The notes: generated by a model from the letters alone, not told the origin. 64,000 nt of DNA from Acinetobacter sp. YWS30-1 (GCF_033558715.1 NZ_CP114606.1:1240001-1304000); one strand, 5' to 3'; positions 18,642 to 28,864 are shown, counted from the stretch's first letter. Numbers and translations are program-made.

Positions 18642-20084
18642 TTGAAACGTTTGGTATTGGCGTGCGGGTTAGGTCTGTGTGCAACGGCAGGACATAGTGA
18701 TAATAATTATTTTAATCAGCCTGCTGCACAATTTTCTGTACCGGATATTGGTGCGGGCGTCGGATTGATCGATCAGCAAAAAGAACAAATGATCGGCGAA
18801 AAGGTCTATCGTCAAGTCCAGAAACAAATGCCTGTGATTCAGAATCCATGGCTTGAAGATCAGTTACTTTCCATATTTTCCCACATTCTCAGTCAGACCA
18901 AATTACAGCAGCCGATTGGGTTAATGGTAATCAATGATCCGCAAATTAATGCTTTTGCAGTACCCGGCGGATTATTTGCTTTAAATGCTGGCCTGATTAA
19001 TTCAGCCCGGAATACAGACGAAGTGGCAGGGGTGATGGCACATGAAATTGCACATGTTACACAACGTCATTACAGTCGTTCGCAAGAAACCTTTAAAGGA
19101 CAAGGGTTATTAGCCTTAGCAGGGATTCTGGTGGGGGCATTAGTCGCTTCACAGGCAGATGGTGATGCAGGTGCAGCAGTGATGATGGGTTCTCAAGCAG
19201 CACTACTGGATCAGCAATTGACTTATAGCCGTAATCAGGAACGTGAGGCGGACCGGATCGGGATGCAATATATGTATGCTGCCGGCTATAGTCCGCACAG
19301 TATGGCGGATTTCTTTGAAGTGATGCATCGTTCCACTAGCCGTTTAAGCTTTATGCCAGATTTCTGGCTGACGCATCCTTTAACTACTGAGCGTATGAGT
19401 GAAGCGCGTTTGCGCGCCAATCAGTTGCCTGCGGTTAAGCGTAATTTAAATGATCAGGATTTTGAAATCATTAAATGGTATACGCGGGTGCTATCACGTC
19501 AGACCACTGAACAACAGCTCAACTTAATGGTGCAACGTAATGATTTTCCTGGCCAGCTGGCTTTAACGGCTTATCAGCTTCAGCAGGGAGACTTTCAGGC
19601 GGCACAAGTCGCACTGGATCAAGCCAAAAAGCACAATAACATGCATCCTTTGCAGGTGTTATTTCAAACTGATATTTATCTGGGACAAAATCAGCTGGAT
19701 AATGCGCTAAAAAGCATTAGTTCAGCCGCACGGATCATGCCGGAAAACCGTGCTTTAAATTATAAATATGCTGAAACCCTGATTCGTGCTAAACAGCCTG
19801 ATCAGGCCAGAACGATTGTGCAGCGCTTTTTAAATAGCAATACCCGTGATGTTAGTGGCTGGAGATTAATGCAACTGGCAGCGAATGCAGCACCTGATTC
19901 ATCGATAAAAACCGCGAATGTCTTGCGTTATCGGGCTGAAGTGGAGTACTGGTCAGGCTATGAAGAAACTGCGATTAAGTCCTTAATACATGCTCAACGC
20001 ATCAGCAAAGGCAATCAGTCTTTATCGGCAACGATTGGCCAGCGTTTAAAACAGATGCAGCAAACGCGACAGTTTAAAATTTAA
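18642..20084 (+). CDS. BepA-like periplasmic M48 metalloprotease with TPR domain
   Basis: 480 residues if translation starts at the TTG at 18642, which gives a clean signal peptide (KRLVLACGLGLCATAGHS). An ATG at 18582 would add 20 residues and spoil it. The M48 domain has NAFAVPGGLFALNAGLI, the intact zinc motif HEIAH (about residues 134-138), and the third ligand region NQEREADRIGMQYM. The C-terminal half is TPR-like (LALTAYQLQQGDFQAAQVALDQA). E. coli BepA (487 residues) has the same layout and assists or degrades LptD and other outer-membrane proteins. Confidence 0.87.
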   Translation: MKRLVLACGLGLCATAGHSDNNYFNQPAAQFSVPDIGAGVGLIDQQKEQMIGEKVYRQVQKQMPVIQNPWLEDQLLSIFSHILSQTKLQQPIGLMVINDPQINAFAVPGGLFALNAGLINSARNTDEVAGVMAHEIAHVTQRHYSRSQETFKGQGLLALAGILVGALVASQADGDAGAAVMMGSQAALLDQQLTYSRNQEREADRIGMQYMYAAGYSPHSMADFFEVMHRSTSRLSFMPDFWLTHPLTTERMSEARLRANQLPAVKRNLNDQDFEIIKWYTRVLSRQTTEQQLNLMVQRNDFPGQLALTAYQLQQGDFQAAQVALDQAKKHNNMHPLQVLFQTDIYLGQNQLDNALKSISSAARIMPENRALNYKYAETLIRAKQPDQARTIVQRFLNSNTRDVSGWRLMQLAANAAPDSSIKTANVLRYRAEVEYWSGYEETAIKSLIHAQRISKGNQSLSATIGQRLKQMQQTRQFKI

Positions 20085-20185
20085 GTCTATTTTTCTAATG
20101 ATTTTTAGCTTCAGTAGATATAGCCGAAGTTCACTAAATCACGCTACAATCCGGACAAAGCTAAGTTGTCTATTTTAATTATTTT

Positions 20186-20545
20186 ATGAAAAAAATATTA
20201 TTGGGTTTATTGATATTGGGGTGTAGCGGAAATGTATTGGCGGCTAGTGCGGCAGAATACGTGCAGTCCGTTGAGCAGATTAATGCTGATTATCAAAAAG
20301 AATCACGTCAGTTTTTAAAAGGTTTAAATCCGCAGCAGCAAGGTTTTAGCGCATCACAGAATCAGCAGTTTTGTGCGATTGTGCAGCGTTATGTGGATCG
20401 TTTGTATAAGGCGGCAGACCAGAACCGGGCTTATCTGGATCGTCAGTATCAAAATGTAGGCAAACAGGATGTCATACTGCAGGTAAAATCTTCAAAAGAG
20501 ATGCAGTTGCTGAAACGTTATAATGTGGATTGTAATTTGCAGTAA
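20186..20545 (+). CDS. Small secreted protein of unknown function
   Basis: 119 residues with a signal peptide (MKKILLGLLILGCSGNVLA, cleavage likely after VLA). The mature part is helical, rich in Gln and Tyr, with two cysteines (QQFCAIV and VDCNLQ) that could bridge. No family recognised. It lies 101 bases after the BepA-like gene on the same strand and converges on yqeY. Confidence 0.65.
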   Translation: MKKILLGLLILGCSGNVLAASAAEYVQSVEQINADYQKESRQFLKGLNPQQQGFSASQNQQFCAIVQRYVDRLYKAADQNRAYLDRQYQNVGKQDVILQVKSSKEMQLLKRYNVDCNLQ

Positions 20546-20624
20546 GAATAAATAAGAAAATGCTGAGAACTGTCCGGAATGGAGGCAGTTCAACGCAGAT
20601 TTAGATTTGAAATAGAATGGGAAA

Positions 20625-21071
20625 TTAAGCAAGTTTTGCTTTAATTTTTGATGAAACTTGTGCAGGATCGGCGCGCCCGGCTATGAGCGGACGCAGAGAA
20701 TTCATCACCTTACCCATATCTTTCATGCTAGTAGCTTGTTGCGCTTCAATTGTTTGCGCAATCAGGGAATCAAGTTCTTCCTCAGTCATAGCTTCTGGTA
20801 GAAATTGAGAGAGAACCTCAACTTCGGCTTGTTCCTTACTAGCTAAATCATCTCGACCAGCGCCTTCAAAGGCTTTGATCGATTCTTTACGTTGTTTAAT
20901 TTGCTTTTCAATGACCGCAAGAACTTGAGCATCGTCAAGTTCTTTACGCTCATCGACTTCGATTTGCTTAATTGCTGCTTGCAGACTACGAATGACCGTC
21001 AACTTTGACATATCTTTGGCACGCATGGTGGCTTTCAATACGTCAGTAATCTGGTTTTTTAAAGTAGTCAT
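20625..21071 (-). CDS. yqeY: GatB/YqeY domain protein
   Basis: 148 residues matching YqeY over its length: the start LKNQITDVLKATMRAKDMSKLTVIR, DERKELDDAQVLAVIEKQIKQRKESI in the middle and FLPEAMTEEELD. The domain resembles the tail of the amidotransferase subunit GatB and probably binds tRNA, but its cellular role is not settled. It follows rpsU by 33 bases on the minus strand, a conserved pair. Confidence 0.95.
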   Translation of the reverse strand: MTTLKNQITDVLKATMRAKDMSKLTVIRSLQAAIKQIEVDERKELDDAQVLAVIEKQIKQRKESIKAFEGAGRDDLASKEQAEVEVLSQFLPEAMTEEELDSLIAQTIEAQQATSMKDMGKVMNSLRPLIAGRADPAQVSSKIKAKLA

Positions 21072-21104
21072 TATTTATTCCAAGCAGTCAATCACAAATT
21101 AATC

Positions 21105-21320
21105 TTAGTAAAGGCGAGTAGTACGTACTGATTCACGCGCCAATTTCTTTTGGTAGCGTTTAACAGCAGCAGCTTTTTTACGTTTACGTTCTTGAGTTGG
21201 TTTTTCGTAGAATTCACGTTTACGAACGTCAGCAAGAACACCCGCTTTTTCGCATGAGCGTTTGAAACGACGGATAGCTACGTCTACTGGTTCGCCTTCT
21301 TTCAATTTAACTTGTGGCAT
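21105..21320 (-). CDS. rpsU: Small ribosomal subunit protein bS21
   Basis: 71 residues, the standard S21 length and sequence ([34 protein letters not shown]). It helps mRNA binding at the decoding region of the 30S subunit. Divergent from tsaD and followed by yqeY, the conserved gammaproteobacterial tsaD/rpsU neighbourhood. Confidence 0.98.
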
Positions 21321-21466
21321 GAAGAATCCTCATTAAGTTATGGATAAGATCAGGGCCGAATTGCCCTCGATCACAAGTGAAGGTCAGTATTTTACTCATT
21401 TACATCTCATATCACAAGTCTATAATAGTTGCTGCAATAGATTTGATACAGGTTATAGGCAGTTTA

Positions 21467-22483
21467 ATGATCGTTTTAGGCTTGGAAACGTCGTGTGATG
21501 AAACAGGACTTGCGCTGTATGACAGCGAGTTGGGTTTGCGCGGACAGGTGCTGTACAGCCAGATTAAACTGCATGCTGAATATGGCGGCGTCGTACCAGA
21601 ACTGGCTTCGCGCGACCATGTGCGTAAACTCATTCCCTTACTGAATGAACTGCTTGAACAAAGTGGCATCAAAAAATCAGAAATTGATGCGGTGGCCTAT
21701 ACCCGTGGTCCGGGCCTGATGGGCGCGTTAATGACTGGCGCACTGTTTGGTCGGACTTTGGCCTTTGCCTTAAATAAACCGGCAATTGGTGTGCACCATA
21801 TGGAAGGTCATATGCTGGCACCATTACTTTCTAAAACTCCACCAGAATTTCCATTTGTGGCACTTTTAGTCTCTGGCGGACATACTCAATTGATGGCTGC
21901 TTATGGAATTGGTCAATATGAATTATTGGGTGAGTCGATTGATGATGCAGCAGGTGAGGCATTCGATAAAGTCGCTAAAATGATGGGTCTACCATACCCA
22001 GGTGGTCCAAATATTTCGAAATTGGCGATCAATGGCGACATCAATGCCTTTGAATTTCCACGTCCAATGCTACACCAAGGTTTAGATTTTTCATTTAGTG
22101 GTTTAAAAACTGCCGTTTCAGTTCAATTGAAAAAAGTTGAAGGCGAAGGTCGTGAGGCGGATATCGCTGCATCATTCCAAGAAGCGTTGGTTGATACATT
22201 GGTGAAAAAATCAGTGAAGGCCTTAAAACAAACGGGTTTAAAACGTTTAGTTATTGCCGGTGGTGTAAGTGCAAACAAGCGTTTACGTGAGCGCTTAGAA
22301 GCTGACTTGGCAAAAATCCGTGCAAATGTGTTTTATGCAGAACCTGCGCTGTGTACAGATAATGGTGCAATGATTGCGTTTGCAGGTTATCAGCGTCTTA
22401 AAGCGGGTCAGCATGATGATTTGTCTGTTACAACTACACCGCGTTGGCCGATGACGGAATTAAGTAATCCAAACGAAGCGTAA
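21467..22483 (+). CDS. tsaD: tRNA N6-threonylcarbamoyladenosine transferase TsaD
   Basis: 338 residues from the ATG at 21467 ([14 protein letters not shown], the universal TsaD start). The frame stays open for 30 further codons upstream, but these do not match the family. The iron-binding HMEGH lies near residue 111, and LVSGGHTQL and the late [13 protein letters not shown] are ASKHA-fold signatures. With TsaB, TsaC and TsaE it makes t6A37 in ANN-decoding tRNAs. It is divergent from rpsU. Confidence 0.97.
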   Translation: MIVLGLETSCDETGLALYDSELGLRGQVLYSQIKLHAEYGGVVPELASRDHVRKLIPLLNELLEQSGIKKSEIDAVAYTRGPGLMGALMTGALFGRTLAFALNKPAIGVHHMEGHMLAPLLSKTPPEFPFVALLVSGGHTQLMAAYGIGQYELLGESIDDAAGEAFDKVAKMMGLPYPGGPNISKLAINGDINAFEFPRPMLHQGLDFSFSGLKTAVSVQLKKVEGEGREADIAASFQEALVDTLVKKSVKALKQTGLKRLVIAGGVSANKRLRERLEADLAKIRANVFYAEPALCTDNGAMIAFAGYQRLKAGQHDDLSVTTTPRWPMTELSNPNEA

Positions 22484-22496
22484 AAATCGTTAAAAA

Positions 22497-22524
22497 AAGA
22501 ACCGCATTTGCGGTTCTTTTTTTT
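22497..22524. terminator. Bidirectional terminator between tsaD and the Lrp-type regulator
   Basis: AAGAACCGCA, TT, TGCGGTTCTT followed by T8. The T run overlaps the stop codon of the convergent regulator gene. It closely resembles the terminator at 26251-26277. Confidence 0.9.
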
Positions 22525-23491
22525 AATCTAAATTTGAAAATAACTGCGCGCTGCTGATTTTTCGCATAAATCCTGCACGTTTTAATGCCAATGTCACCAT
22601 GTTGGTATTGCAAGATTGAATGCCTTCAAAATTACCAAGATCTTCTGTAATGAGTTTCCATAAATCACTTAAATCATTACATAGGACATGCCAGAAAAAT
22701 TGTGAATCTCCACTAATGCCAAATAGGCAGCGTGTGTTTTTAAGTTCAGACAAGGTCTTGGCAATTTGATTTGCTGCATCTGGACGAGCTTTAATCAAAA
22801 TAATCGCTTCGGACTTATAGCCCATCAAACTGGGTTCTACATCGACACGAATGTTGAAAATGCCTTCTTCCAATAAATCATTCAATAATTTCTGAGTTTT
22901 ATGTTCACTGAGTTCGATTTGCTCTGCCAAACTTTTAATAGATGAACGCCCATCAATAGACAGAGCATGAATCAGTTTTAACTCTATTTCAGTCAAACTT
23001 CTAAAATTGACGTTTTTATCGCTTGTACCTTCTAAAGCTTTGGGTTTGCTTGCCCAAGTAAATGGTTTTAATACGGCTTGGGTTTCTACGGTTTTAATAT
23101 CCGGAATATGCGTAACAAAATCATGCATCCAAACAGAGAGATCGGCGGCCTTTTCTAATCCAATTTCAAGGAAAATATCGGCAAGTCCTGTGGTTAGAAA
23201 AACAATGCGTACTTCTGGACGGTTTGCAAAAAATTGCGCAACTTCTTTTTCCTTCCCAAATTTCACACTGATCCAGACATGAACGGTGTAACCCTTATTA
23301 GCAACCACAGGATTTAATTCAATTGCAGTTCGTATAACTTGGTCATCTAGCAACTTACCTAGACGTCGAGACAACTTTTTTTCAGGGACATCACTAATCT
23401 GGCTCAGTTCTCGCCATGATCCTCTCGGATTGGAGATAAGAGCTTTGATGCATGCAGTATCGATTTCGTCGAAACTAGAAGATTCACTCAT
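22523..23491 (-). CDS. Tandem-domain Lrp/AsnC family regulator
   Basis: 322 residues, about twice the normal Lrp length (150-165). Two complete units are visible: a first HTH (about 10-60, DTACIKALISNPRGSWRELSQISDVPEKKLSRRL region) with a ligand-sensing domain to about 150, then a second HTH (about 170-225, LTEIELKLIHALSIDGRSSIKSLAEQIEL) with another sensing domain. Such fused regulators usually control one local operon. It is divergent from the transporter-amidase pair with 97 bases between, so it probably controls them in response to their substrate. Confidence 0.85.
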   Translation of the reverse strand: MSESSSFDEIDTACIKALISNPRGSWRELSQISDVPEKKLSRRLGKLLDDQVIRTAIELNPVVANKGYTVHVWISVKFGKEKEVAQFFANRPEVRIVFLTTGLADIFLEIGLEKAADLSVWMHDFVTHIPDIKTVETQAVLKPFTWASKPKALEGTSDKNVNFRSLTEIELKLIHALSIDGRSSIKSLAEQIELSEHKTQKLLNDLLEEGIFNIRVDVEPSLMGYKSEAIILIKARPDAANQIAKTLSELKNTRCLFGISGDSQFFWHVLCNDLSDLWKLITEDLGNFEGIQSCNTNMVTLALKRAGFMRKISSAQLFSNLD

Positions 23492-23588
23492 GATGATTGA
23501 CTTGTCTAAAAACTAATTATAATCTAAATTTAAGTCTAGAAAATAAAATACAACCTGTATTTATGTCTAAATATTAAATGAGACGCTT

Positions 23589-24884
23589 ATGGATGAGTCA
23601 AAAATGCAAAACTCAATTTCCACACAAGGAAATGTATCACAAAAGAAAGTTATTCTTGCAGGAACTGTAGGAAATGCTATCGAATGGTTCGATTGGACGA
23701 TTTATGCAACTTTTGCAGTATTTTTCGCGAAACAATTTTTCCCATCAGATGATCCAACTGCATCCTTGCTTGCGACCTTCGCAATTTTTGCTGTAGGTTT
23801 CTTCATGCGTCCATTAGGTGGAATCGTATTGGGGATCTTTTCTGACCGCTATGGTCGAAAAGCAGCTTTGGCCGCAACCATCATAATGATGGCAGGTGGT
23901 TCTTTGATGATTGGTCTTTCACCAACCTATGAATCAATTGGTATTTTTGCGCCGATTATTTTGGTATTAGCGCGATTACTTCAAGGTTTATCTTTGGGTG
24001 GTGAGTTCGCTTCAGCGGCAACTTATCTTTCAGAGATGGCACCAAAAAATAAACGCGGATTCTATTCGAGCTTTATGTTTTTTAGTTCAGCGATTGGTAT
24101 TTTGATGGCCTCAGGTCTTGCTTGGGCTTTAACAAGTGCTTTAACTGAAACGCAAATGAGCGAATACGGATGGCGTATTCCGTTTATTTTGGGTGCGATT
24201 GGCGGCTTAGTGGGTATGTGGATTCGTAAATCAGTACCTGATAGCGAAATGACCCATAAAAAAGAATCAGTGAAGAACCCTTTGGCCGTACTGATTAAAC
24301 GTCATCCGAAAGAAACGCTTCGTATTGTGGGTATTTCTATCTTAACAACATTTGCATTCTATATTTTTGTGGTCTATGTCCCGACCTATGCCATTAAAGT
24401 TTTAGGCGCAGAGCCACAAACAGCCTTTGCTGCAAATACTGTTGGCTTAATTATCTTTATGCTGTGTCAGCCTGTATTTGGCTGGCTATCAGACAAAATT
24501 GGTCGTAAACCACAGTTGATCGTATTTGCCGTGGGATATTTAGTGTTCTTTTATCCAATCATTAAATGGATGGATGGTACTTTTGTATCTATTTTATTGG
24601 TCGAGCTTTTTGGCTTGGTTTTATATGCTTTATATACAGCCATTGGCCCAGCAGTCATGTCTGAACAGTTTCCGACAGAAGTTCGTGCAGTTGGCATTGG
24701 CGCACCCTACAACTTGATGGTGGCTTTACTCGGCGGCACAACACCGTATGTGCTAACTTGGCTACAAAGTATTGGTAAACAAGATTATTTCTACTTTATG
24801 GTATTGGTTGGCGCATTATTAACATTAATCACATTTATGAAAATGCCTGAAACGGCAGGAAAAGGTTTGGAAGATATAAAATGA
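23589..24884 (+). CDS. MFS transporter, metabolite:proton symporter (MHS) type
   Basis: 431 residues, twelve predicted membrane helices. Family marks are GNAIEWFDWTIYATFAVFF at the first helix, RPLGGIVLGIFSDRYGRKAAL in the first cytoplasmic loop, and RLLQGLSLGGEFASAATYLSE. MHS proteins import small organic acids or related metabolites with protons. The stop overlaps the start of the amidase gene by four bases (ATGA), so the transporter most likely imports the amide or its precursor. Start could also be the ATG at 23604, which has GGATGAG upstream. Confidence 0.9.
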   Translation: MDESKMQNSISTQGNVSQKKVILAGTVGNAIEWFDWTIYATFAVFFAKQFFPSDDPTASLLATFAIFAVGFFMRPLGGIVLGIFSDRYGRKAALAATIIMMAGGSLMIGLSPTYESIGIFAPIILVLARLLQGLSLGGEFASAATYLSEMAPKNKRGFYSSFMFFSSAIGILMASGLAWALTSALTETQMSEYGWRIPFILGAIGGLVGMWIRKSVPDSEMTHKKESVKNPLAVLIKRHPKETLRIVGISILTTFAFYIFVVYVPTYAIKVLGAEPQTAFAANTVGLIIFMLCQPVFGWLSDKIGRKPQLIVFAVGYLVFFYPIIKWMDGTFVSILLVELFGLVLYALYTAIGPAVMSEQFPTEVRAVGIGAPYNLMVALLGGTTPYVLTWLQSIGKQDYFYFMVLVGALLTLITFMKMPETAGKGLEDIK

Positions 24885-26224
24885 ATATTGTGAATTTATC
24901 TGCACTTGAACTTGGTCGCCAGATTGCCTGCAAAAAGATAACTTCAGTAGAGACAGTTCAATTTTATATTGATCGAAACCAAACATTTAAACATCTAGAT
25001 TGTATTTCGGAATTATTTGAAATCGAGGCTTTGCAACAGGCACAACATTTAGATGAGTTGCTTCAGCAAGGCACACGATTGAGTCCATTTCATGGTGTGC
25101 CAATTTTACTAAAGGATAATCTGGATGTAGCGGGTCATATCACCTATGCAGGTACGGTTTATTTAGATCAAAAAGCGCAAGCGAACTGTAAACTGGTTGA
25201 TCAATTGCAAGATTTAGGTTTTGTGATTTTAGGTAAAACTAAAATGACCGAGTTGGCTTTTGGTTTGTCTGGTCAAAATCCAATGCAAGGCACACCTAAA
25301 AACCCGTGGGCAGAGCAGCAATTTGCACCGGGTGGATCATCTTCAGGTTCAGCGGTTGCTGTGGCTAGTGGTCTTAGTCCTATGGCCTTTGGCGGTGATA
25401 CAGGTGGTTCAATTCGCACACCAGCAGCGTTGAATGGCATATTTGGTTTTAAACCTTCAGCTCATAAAATTGTCGACACGGGTGCAGTACCTTTATCTAA
25501 AACTTTAGATACTCTTGGACCTTTTGCAAGATTTGCAGACGACATTAGTGCATTAGTGAAATTATTGACGGATGCAAATGTTAATGCGGTATCAAGTCAA
25601 AATGTAATTTATGCTCTAGATGAATCTGCATTTCCATATCCGCTTGAGCCTGATGTATTAACACTTTGGCGCGAAGGGCTAAAACGCATTGAATTATTGG
25701 GAATCGAAATTAAAAACTGGCAACCACCTGCACATTTCGATTTTCATAATTTATCGGACCGGACGTCTGACATTATTGCTTATGAAAGTTATTTATATCA
25801 TGGCGATACAGCTGAAAATGCTGAAACACAGATGTGGGAATTAGTTCGTCAGCGTGTGCTGCGCGGTAAGAGTGTTACACAGGAAAAATACGAGTCATTG
25901 ATTGCAGAACGAACTGAGTTTCAGCAAACATTTAAAGCTTCTTTAAATGGTCAATGTTTGCTGTTTCCAGTGAGCCCATTCCTTGCAGCTGTGTCAAGCT
26001 CAATGGATACCGAGTTTAGTCATGTGGGTGAATACACGCGTCCATTTAACTATTTAGATGCACCAAGTTATGCTTTTCCAATGGCTCAAAGTGAAAGCGG
26101 ACTGCCGATGGGTATTCAGTTGGTTTCATATCAAGCTAATGATATTAATGTGGTAAACACAGTGCAGAAAATTGTCAATGGTTTAGGTATTCGTTCTGTG
26201 CTTCCACCTATTTGTCAGAATTAA
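24881..26224 (+). CDS. Amidase signature family hydrolase
   Basis: 447 residues with the complete Ser-cisSer-Lys triad: Lys78 in ILLKDNLD, the cis-Ser in GGSSSGSA (151-158), and nucleophile Ser177 in GGDTGGSIRTPA. It hydrolyses an amide to acid and ammonia. The family ranges from GatA to catabolic amidases and allophanate hydrolases; a separate gene after a metabolite transporter points to a catabolic enzyme of unknown substrate. Translationally coupled to the transporter. Confidence 0.9.
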   Translation: MNIVNLSALELGRQIACKKITSVETVQFYIDRNQTFKHLDCISELFEIEALQQAQHLDELLQQGTRLSPFHGVPILLKDNLDVAGHITYAGTVYLDQKAQANCKLVDQLQDLGFVILGKTKMTELAFGLSGQNPMQGTPKNPWAEQQFAPGGSSSGSAVAVASGLSPMAFGGDTGGSIRTPAALNGIFGFKPSAHKIVDTGAVPLSKTLDTLGPFARFADDISALVKLLTDANVNAVSSQNVIYALDESAFPYPLEPDVLTLWREGLKRIELLGIEIKNWQPPAHFDFHNLSDRTSDIIAYESYLYHGDTAENAETQMWELVRQRVLRGKSVTQEKYESLIAERTEFQQTFKASLNGQCLLFPVSPFLAAVSSSMDTEFSHVGEYTRPFNYLDAPSYAFPMAQSESGLPMGIQLVSYQANDINVVNTVQKIVNGLGIRSVLPPICQN

Positions 26225-26250
26225 AGAATCATTTGTCATATTCAATAATA

Positions 26251-26277
26251 AAGAACCGCTATAGCGGTTCTTTTTTT
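26251..26277. terminator. Bidirectional terminator after the amidase gene
   Basis: AAGAACCGCT, AT, AGCGGTTCTT then a T run. Nearly the same stem as at 22497, on the other side of the accessory trio. Confidence 0.9.
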
Positions 26278-26293
26278 ATTTAGTTTTTTGGCT

Positions 26294-27166
26294 CTAGGCT
26301 TGTTTAAGTTGTTCTGACCCAATCCAATGCTTTGAAAATTGATAAGCAGCACGCCCTGAACGTTGACCACGCGCCTGACACCAGCGTAATGCTTCAGCAC
26401 GGGCTTCAGCTGTCATTTGCATATCTGCCTTTTTCAGATAATGCTCGACAATTTCCAGATACAGGTTTTGATCCATTGGGTAAAACGACAGCCATAAACC
26501 AAAACGATCCGACAGGGAAATTTTTTCTTCAATGGCTTCTTGTGGATGCAACTCGGTATATTGGGGTACATCCACTTTGGTTACCGGGGTATTTTCATGC
26601 ATAAATTCCGGCAATAGATGACGACGGTTACTGGTCGCATAGATCACAAAATTACTTGAACCGGACTGTAATGAACCATCTAGCACACTTTTCAGACTGC
26701 GATAGTTTTCATCTTCCGCATTGAAGGCCAAGTCATCACAATAGACAATAAACTTTTCCGGACGACCGGCGATCAGTTGCTGAATTTGTGGAAGATCTGA
26801 CAAATCATCGCGTTCAATTTCGATCAGACGTAAGCCCTGATCTGCATATTCAGTCAACAATGCACGCACAATCGAAGATTTGCCTGTACCGCGAGAGCCA
26901 GTCAGTAAGACATCATTGGCAGGTAATCCTTTTAGAAACTGCAAAGTATTCTGAATGACTTTTTCTTTTTGTCGCTCAATACCTTTTAAATCTGCCAGTT
27001 CAATCTGTTTGAGCTGGTGAATGGGTTTGAGTTCTCCAGCCTGCCATTTATAGGCATAAGCAGAAAAATCAGGACTTTGTTTTAATTCAGGCAGGCTTTG
27101 CTGGAGCTGGAGAAGAACAGTAGAAAGAGCATTTAAGATATTGTCAGGTAAATCAATTTTCGCCAT
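26294..27166 (-). CDS. DUF815-type AAA ATPase
   Basis: 290 residues. Walker A GSRGTGKSS lies near residue 83. The Walker B-like FIVYCDDLAF and the sensor VIYATSNRRHLLPEFM follow. The family opening QKEKVIQNTLQFLKGLPANDVLL and RFGLWLSFYPMDQN near 225 are those of DUF815 proteins, of which the function is not established. Monocistronic and divergent from the patatin gene. Confidence 0.88.
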   Translation of the reverse strand: MAKIDLPDNILNALSTVLLQLQQSLPELKQSPDFSAYAYKWQAGELKPIHQLKQIELADLKGIERQKEKVIQNTLQFLKGLPANDVLLTGSRGTGKSSIVRALLTEYADQGLRLIEIERDDLSDLPQIQQLIAGRPEKFIVYCDDLAFNAEDENYRSLKSVLDGSLQSGSSNFVIYATSNRRHLLPEFMHENTPVTKVDVPQYTELHPQEAIEEKISLSDRFGLWLSFYPMDQNLYLEIVEHYLKKADMQMTAEARAEALRWCQARGQRSGRAAYQFSKHWIGSEQLKQA

Positions 27167-27355
27167 GATTTGAGCAGTACTTTTACAATTATGGCTAGAA
27201 TACTATCACTGTAAAATTCACAGTCAAAGTCTGGAAAGTGTGATAATTTGCTTAAAGTGGTGAATTTTCGTTATTGTAGTACAAAGAAAATAGATGCCTG
27301 TTTTTTGTTCATGGCTGCAGGATGTCTGAAAATTACAATATAGGGAAGAGGGCAG

Positions 27356-28864
27356 ATGCTGTTTAAAGATTTTACTCAGGATATCAATCCACATCAGGCC
27401 TATCGTATCAAAAAGCTGAAGCAGCAATTGCAACAGGCTGAAACTTACGAAGAATGGAAATATATTGCCTTAAAGATCGACGAAGAATCTGGGGCACAAG
27501 AATGGAAACTGGATAATAGTTCACCGTATTTTGATGCCGAGGTGATTGCGCATCGACTGGGGAAATTAAGACGTTACCGTCAGCAGAAACGTACTCGTGA
27601 TCTGATGTATATCCTGCGTGAAGGACTGAGTTACGATATTGCCAATATTGCCCATCCTTTATTATTTACCGTCACATATGTTGGCACTAAAAAAATTATT
27701 GAGGATTATGTAGAAGAAGTCAGTCTCGGCCTGGCTTATATTGCTTCTGCACAATGTACCTGTCTGACTCTTGAAGAGAAAATTGAATATTTTGAGCACT
27801 GCCAACGTGCTTATGGTCAGCCAGCTTTAATGTTCTCGGGCGGTGCAACCCTCGGCTTATTTCATACCGGTGTATGTAAGGCGTTAATGGAACAAGATCT
27901 GTTACCTCGAGTGATGTCGGGTTCCAGTGCTGGTGCAATTATGACAGCGATGTTAGGCGTCTCCAAACCTGCGCAGTATGTAGATATTTTAAAAGGCCAT
28001 AACTTTTTCCATGAAGCCTTCCATTTCCGTACCATGAGTGAATTAATGAAGGGTAATGGTGGTCTGGCGGATGTCAAATACCTGAAAAAATTCCTGATTG
28101 AAAACCTGGGAGATATGACCTTTGAAGAAGCACTAAAAACTTCCGGTCTACATATCAATATTGCAGTCGCACCTTATGATGCTGCGCAGGATGCCCGGAT
28201 CATGAATGCCTATACCTCTCCAGATGTACTGGTCTGGAGTGCGGTACTGGCATCTTGTGCCGTGCCGATTCTGTTCCCACCGGTACGTCTCACCAGTAAA
28301 CGCCATGATGGTCAATATACGCCTTATATGGGCGCAACACGCTGGGTAGATGGCAGTGTCCGTAGTGATTTCCCGCAGGAGAAAATGGCGCGGCTGTACA
28401 ATATCAATTACACCATTGCCAGTCAGGCCAATCCGCACATTGTGCCTTTTATGCAGGATGATATTTCACGCTTCCGTAAAGGGACTTTAAGCTGGCCGAA
28501 ACGCATTGTACGCCGTCAGAGTGTGGTATTTACCAAAGGGATTATGGATTTTGCCCGTGAGCATGCGGGCAGTTTGCCGCCAGTCCGCCGTTTGCTGGAT
28601 CATGGTTATGGCGTAGTGGATCAACGTTATTATGGTGATGTGAATATCGTCGGTAAATATAGCCTGCGTCATTACAGCTATATGCTGCAAAATCCTCGTC
28701 CGCATTTGTTCAAGGTGCTGCAACGTGAAGGTGAGCGGGCGACCTGGCCAAAAATCTCCCTGATCGAAACTCAGGAGCGGGTAGGTAAAACTATTCAGCA
28801 TTGTCTGGAACTGCTAAATTATCAGCATGCACCAGATACCAAGCAAGAATATATTGTTACTTAA
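27356..28864 (+). CDS. Patatin-like phospholipase with N-terminal DUF3336
   Basis: 502 residues. Residues 1-140 match the DUF3336 region found in front of some patatins. The catalytic core has the oxyanion region SGGATLGLFHTGV, nucleophile Ser191 in GSSAG, and the dyad Asp332 in WVDGSV. It should hydrolyse acyl chains from phospholipids or neutral lipids; eukaryotic relatives with this layout are triacylglycerol lipases. Its last 38 bases overlap the next gene in another frame, so the two are probably co-expressed. Confidence 0.9.
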   Translation: MLFKDFTQDINPHQAYRIKKLKQQLQQAETYEEWKYIALKIDEESGAQEWKLDNSSPYFDAEVIAHRLGKLRRYRQQKRTRDLMYILREGLSYDIANIAHPLLFTVTYVGTKKIIEDYVEEVSLGLAYIASAQCTCLTLEEKIEYFEHCQRAYGQPALMFSGGATLGLFHTGVCKALMEQDLLPRVMSGSSAGAIMTAMLGVSKPAQYVDILKGHNFFHEAFHFRTMSELMKGNGGLADVKYLKKFLIENLGDMTFEEALKTSGLHINIAVAPYDAAQDARIMNAYTSPDVLVWSAVLASCAVPILFPPVRLTSKRHDGQYTPYMGATRWVDGSVRSDFPQEKMARLYNINYTIASQANPHIVPFMQDDISRFRKGTLSWPKRIVRRQSVVFTKGIMDFAREHAGSLPPVRRLLDHGYGVVDQRYYGDVNIVGKYSLRHYSYMLQNPRPHLFKVLQREGERATWPKISLIETQERVGKTIQHCLELLNYQHAPDTKQEYIVT

